Below are positions 32,909 to 34,221 of a stretch of DNA of 34,221 nucleotides, one piece after another; within the stretch, counting starts at the first letter, position 1, and the number at the start of each line of letters is the position of its first letter. The position numbers and the translations under genes are program-made. The stretch is from contig DASWMI010000187.1 in the NCBI GenBank assembly GCA_036399835.1, forward strand, positions 1 through 34,221. The letters are read 5' to 3'. The notes under the pieces are model-generated. The model did not search any database and was not told the DNA's origin. It saw nothing but the letters and a program-made list of their open reading frames with translations. Source of the stretch: DASYML01 sp036399835 (GTDB lineage Bacteria; Acidobacteriota; Blastocatellia; Pyrinomonadales; Pyrinomonadaceae).

Positions 32909-33407
32909 TGCTTTCTCCTCCTACACTGGCCTTCAGCTCGTTCAAGCCGTCAGTGTTTTTAAGTACATCCTGAAGCAGCGCGTCGAGCGCGTCGTTGCCG
33001 TCAAGCTTGGTGAGCAGGTCCGCCAGGCGCGAGCGCGCCTCGAAGAGCTTGCGCATCGGCTCGACCTGCTTGAGGACATTAACCGGACTGAAGTCGTCAA
33101 GGTTGTTGAACTTCAGCTCGGCACTGATGAAGCCGCCGTCCGGTGTGAGCCGGTTCTTGGTCCTGAGGGCCAGGCGAGGGCCGATGGACTTCATGATGTC
33201 GTTGAAGTTGTCCCGGTCAATCTCGACATACTTACGCTCTCTCAAGGGTGGAAGCGGTACTTCCGGCTCGCCTGAGAGGTCGGCCATGATGCCGACGATG
33301 AAGGGCAATTCCTTCATCACGATGGCGTCGCCGATCTCCACGTCGTAAGTAATCTGGACTCTGGGGGGACGTATCCGATCCAGTTTATGTTGTGTGCTTT
33401 CTGGCAT
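32892..33407 (-). CDS. tssB: T6SS contractile sheath small subunit TssB (VipA)
   Basis: 171 residues. Starts with the conserved strand RIRPPRVQITYDVEIGDAIVMKELPFIVGIMADLSG, then RKYVEIDRDNFNDIMKSIGPRLALRTKNRL and FISAELKFNNLDDFSPVNVLKQVEPMRKLFEARSRLADLLTKLDG, all standard for TssB. The helical C-terminus binds TssC; ClpV, which recycles the sheath, is not encoded in this window. AAGGAGA six bases before the ATG is a good ribosome-binding site. The 88-base gap to tssA holds a short symmetric GAATCATTGATTC (33480-33492) right after the tssA stop. Confidence 0.97.
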   Translation of the reverse strand: MPESTQHKLDRIRPPRVQITYDVEIGDAIVMKELPFIVGIMADLSGEPEVPLPPLRERKYVEIDRDNFNDIMKSIGPRLALRTKNRLTPDGGFISAELKFNNLDDFSPVNVLKQVEPMRKLFEARSRLADLLTKLDGNDALDALLQDVLKNTDGLNELKASVGGESNGSQG

Positions 33408-33495
33408 ACTGTCTCCTTTATGGTTGGCTTTGGGGTGGTAGCTGCGCGGTTCTTGTTCAGCCGTTCGAGCTAGAAAATCGAATCATTGATTCCTT

Positions 33496-34221
33496 TTATT
33501 TTTCCGCCTCCTTGTTCGATAAACGCAGCAGACGATTAATCTCCTGCAATTCGCCCTCGCTGTGTATGATCTGCTGGAAAACATCATGGAGCGACATGCT
33601 GCCCCACTCGACAGCCCGTTTGACCAGGTAGGGCGTAGGGCTGTGCGGCTCTGTTTTGAGCAGGTAATCGGCGGCCTCCTGTAGTCTCCAGTAGGCTTCG
33701 GCCCGGCTGCGAATAGGGCAACTGGTCCAGAGTTCGGCATCCTCTTCGGTGCTCTCCGCCGTATACTCAGCCGGGTGAAAATCCTGCGGCAGATAGGCAT
33801 TCTCCTGTCTCACGTTAAGAATTTCGACGACGAGCCGCTGCACGTTGTTCAAGGTTTCCCTGAACTGGTGCAGGCTCGGAGAATCCTTCCCGCATTTTTC
33901 GTCGAGCAGTTTTTCTAAAGAGAGGCAGGCTTCGGTCGCGCCGTTGAGGTCTTCGTAGAGCGAGAGATAAAAGTGTCCGGGCGTGAGCGTCACGCTTGAG
34001 TTGAAGCTGGCGGCAGTAACCTTACCGCTCAACTCCGTGTTGCCGGCAACATCCGGCTTTCGCTTCGAGAGATTCTCAAGATGGCAGGCGCTTTCCCATT
34101 CGGCGAACGAATAGGCCGCGAGATCATTCGACTGCGGCCAGGTAATGGGAATCCGCTTGAGGCTCAACGGCAGCTTTTCGTTAATCCAGATAAACGGCGA
34201 GATGCGATTCTCAGGGTTCTC
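33496..34221 (-). CDS. tssA: T6SS protein TssA (ImpA-like), 5' end outside window
   Basis: At least 241 codons; the frame is still open at the right edge, and the codons there (ENPENRISPFIWINEKLP) fit the ImpA N-terminal domain, so the TTG at 34167 is not the true start. The C-terminal part shows the family's AEAYWRLQEAADYLLKTEPHSPTPYLVKRAVEWGSMSLHDVFQQI. Some helical middle region is present, but the protein lacks a long C-terminal domain, placing it with short TssA forms. TssA primes sheath/tube polymerisation at the baseplate and may cap the distal end. Its gene leads the block tssA-B-C-hcp-E-F-G-vgrG; the missing membrane-complex genes would be expected further right or elsewhere. Confidence 0.9.
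   Translation of the reverse strand, partial: ENPENRISPFIWINEKLPLSLKRIPITWPQSNDLAAYSFAEWESACHLENLSKRKPDVAGNTELSGKVTAASFNSSVTLTPGHFYLSLYEDLNGATEACLSLEKLLDEKCGKDSPSLHQFRETLNNVQRLVVEILNVRQENAYLPQDFHPAEYTAESTEEDAELWTSCPIRSRAEAYWRLQEAADYLLKTEPHSPTPYLVKRAVEWGSMSLHDVFQQIIHSEGELQEINRLLRLSNKEAEK

Larger units (their letters stand above)
158..33729. repeat. Dispersed iterated palindrome TGGWCCA (often CTGGWCCAG)
   Basis: By eye I count about 51 copies of TGGACCA or TGGTCCA, of which about 21 are full CTGGWCCAG. Chance expectation is about 4 and about 0.3. First bases include 158, 752, 2714, 4674, 5234, 7647, 9557, 9783, 11282, 11876, 12279, 13021, 13356, 15607, 18222, 18825, 19324, 21313, 22048, 23189, 23636, 24988, 30307, 31836, 32577 and 33723. 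Copies occur between genes and in different frames of genes, encoding LVQ, LDQ, WS, WT, GP and others, so protein sequence does not explain them. Confidence 0.8.

Noticed and set aside
18835..34221. The idea that the locus is an extracellular contractile injection system and not a T6SS
   Set aside because: TssB, TssC, Hcp, TssE, TssF, TssG, TssA and VgrG are all canonical T6SS families. Only the cargo style (DUF4157, leaders) is eCIS-like.

Overview
The window looks like chromosomal DNA of a GC-rich, Gram-negative bacterium, most likely an Acidobacteriota member (perhaps Blastocatellia). That assignment is inference: it rests on the mix of a giant alpha-2-macroglobulin, an LTA4-hydrolase-like M1 peptidase, a YCF48-like Asp-box protein and a type VI secretion system (T6SS), and no marker gene is present to prove it. 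No tRNA, rRNA, CRISPR, transposase or phage integrase was seen.

Layout. Bases 1-5090 (+ strand) hold ordinary metabolic genes: the 3' part of an Asp-box/YCF48-like protein, a secreted M1 metallopeptidase, a sodium:solute symporter and an NAD(P)H-dependent FMN reductase. The last three look like one operon with a readable promoter near 963-991. A hairpin at 5128-5165 separates them from a convergent set. Everything from 5185 to the right edge is on the minus strand. Reading from the right edge leftwards there is a T6SS core (tssA partial, tssB, tssC, hcp, tssE, tssF, tssG, vgrG); an accessory and cargo block (MORN/YwqK-like protein, DUF4280 PAAR-like protein, membrane SPOR protein, DUF4157 metallopeptidase-like protein, a 771-residue nucleic-acid-deaminase-like protein, a protein with a C-terminal 'SGHY' domain); a 5'-truncated methyltransferase-TPR gene; a VWA / PP2C / protein-kinase triad of the TerY-P (YegL-YegK-YegI) kind; a WD40 propeller protein; a 2015-residue alpha-2-macroglobulin; and a lytic transglycosylase.

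How it may work together (inference). TssB/TssC form the sheath, Hcp the tube, TssE/F/G the baseplate, VgrG the spike, and the DUF4280 protein is a plausible spike tip. Three consecutive proteins share Pro/Gln/Ala-rich N-terminal leaders that end in I/V-Q-R-type motifs just before a folded domain. This architecture is usual for DUF4157 proteins and cargo of extracellular contractile injection systems, but here it sits next to a canonical T6SS. The deaminase-like protein has nuclear-localisation-like basic clusters and no obvious immunity gene, so a eukaryotic target is worth testing. The triad offers phospho-control, and TssG carries a fused cyclic-nucleotide-binding-like domain, so the machine may be gated by ligand and phosphorylation. 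TssJ/K/L/M and ClpV are not in the window.

A separate genome-scale signal is a short palindrome, TGGWCCA (often CTGGWCCAG). By eye it occurs about 51 times, roughly ten times chance expectation, in genes of every frame and strand and between genes.
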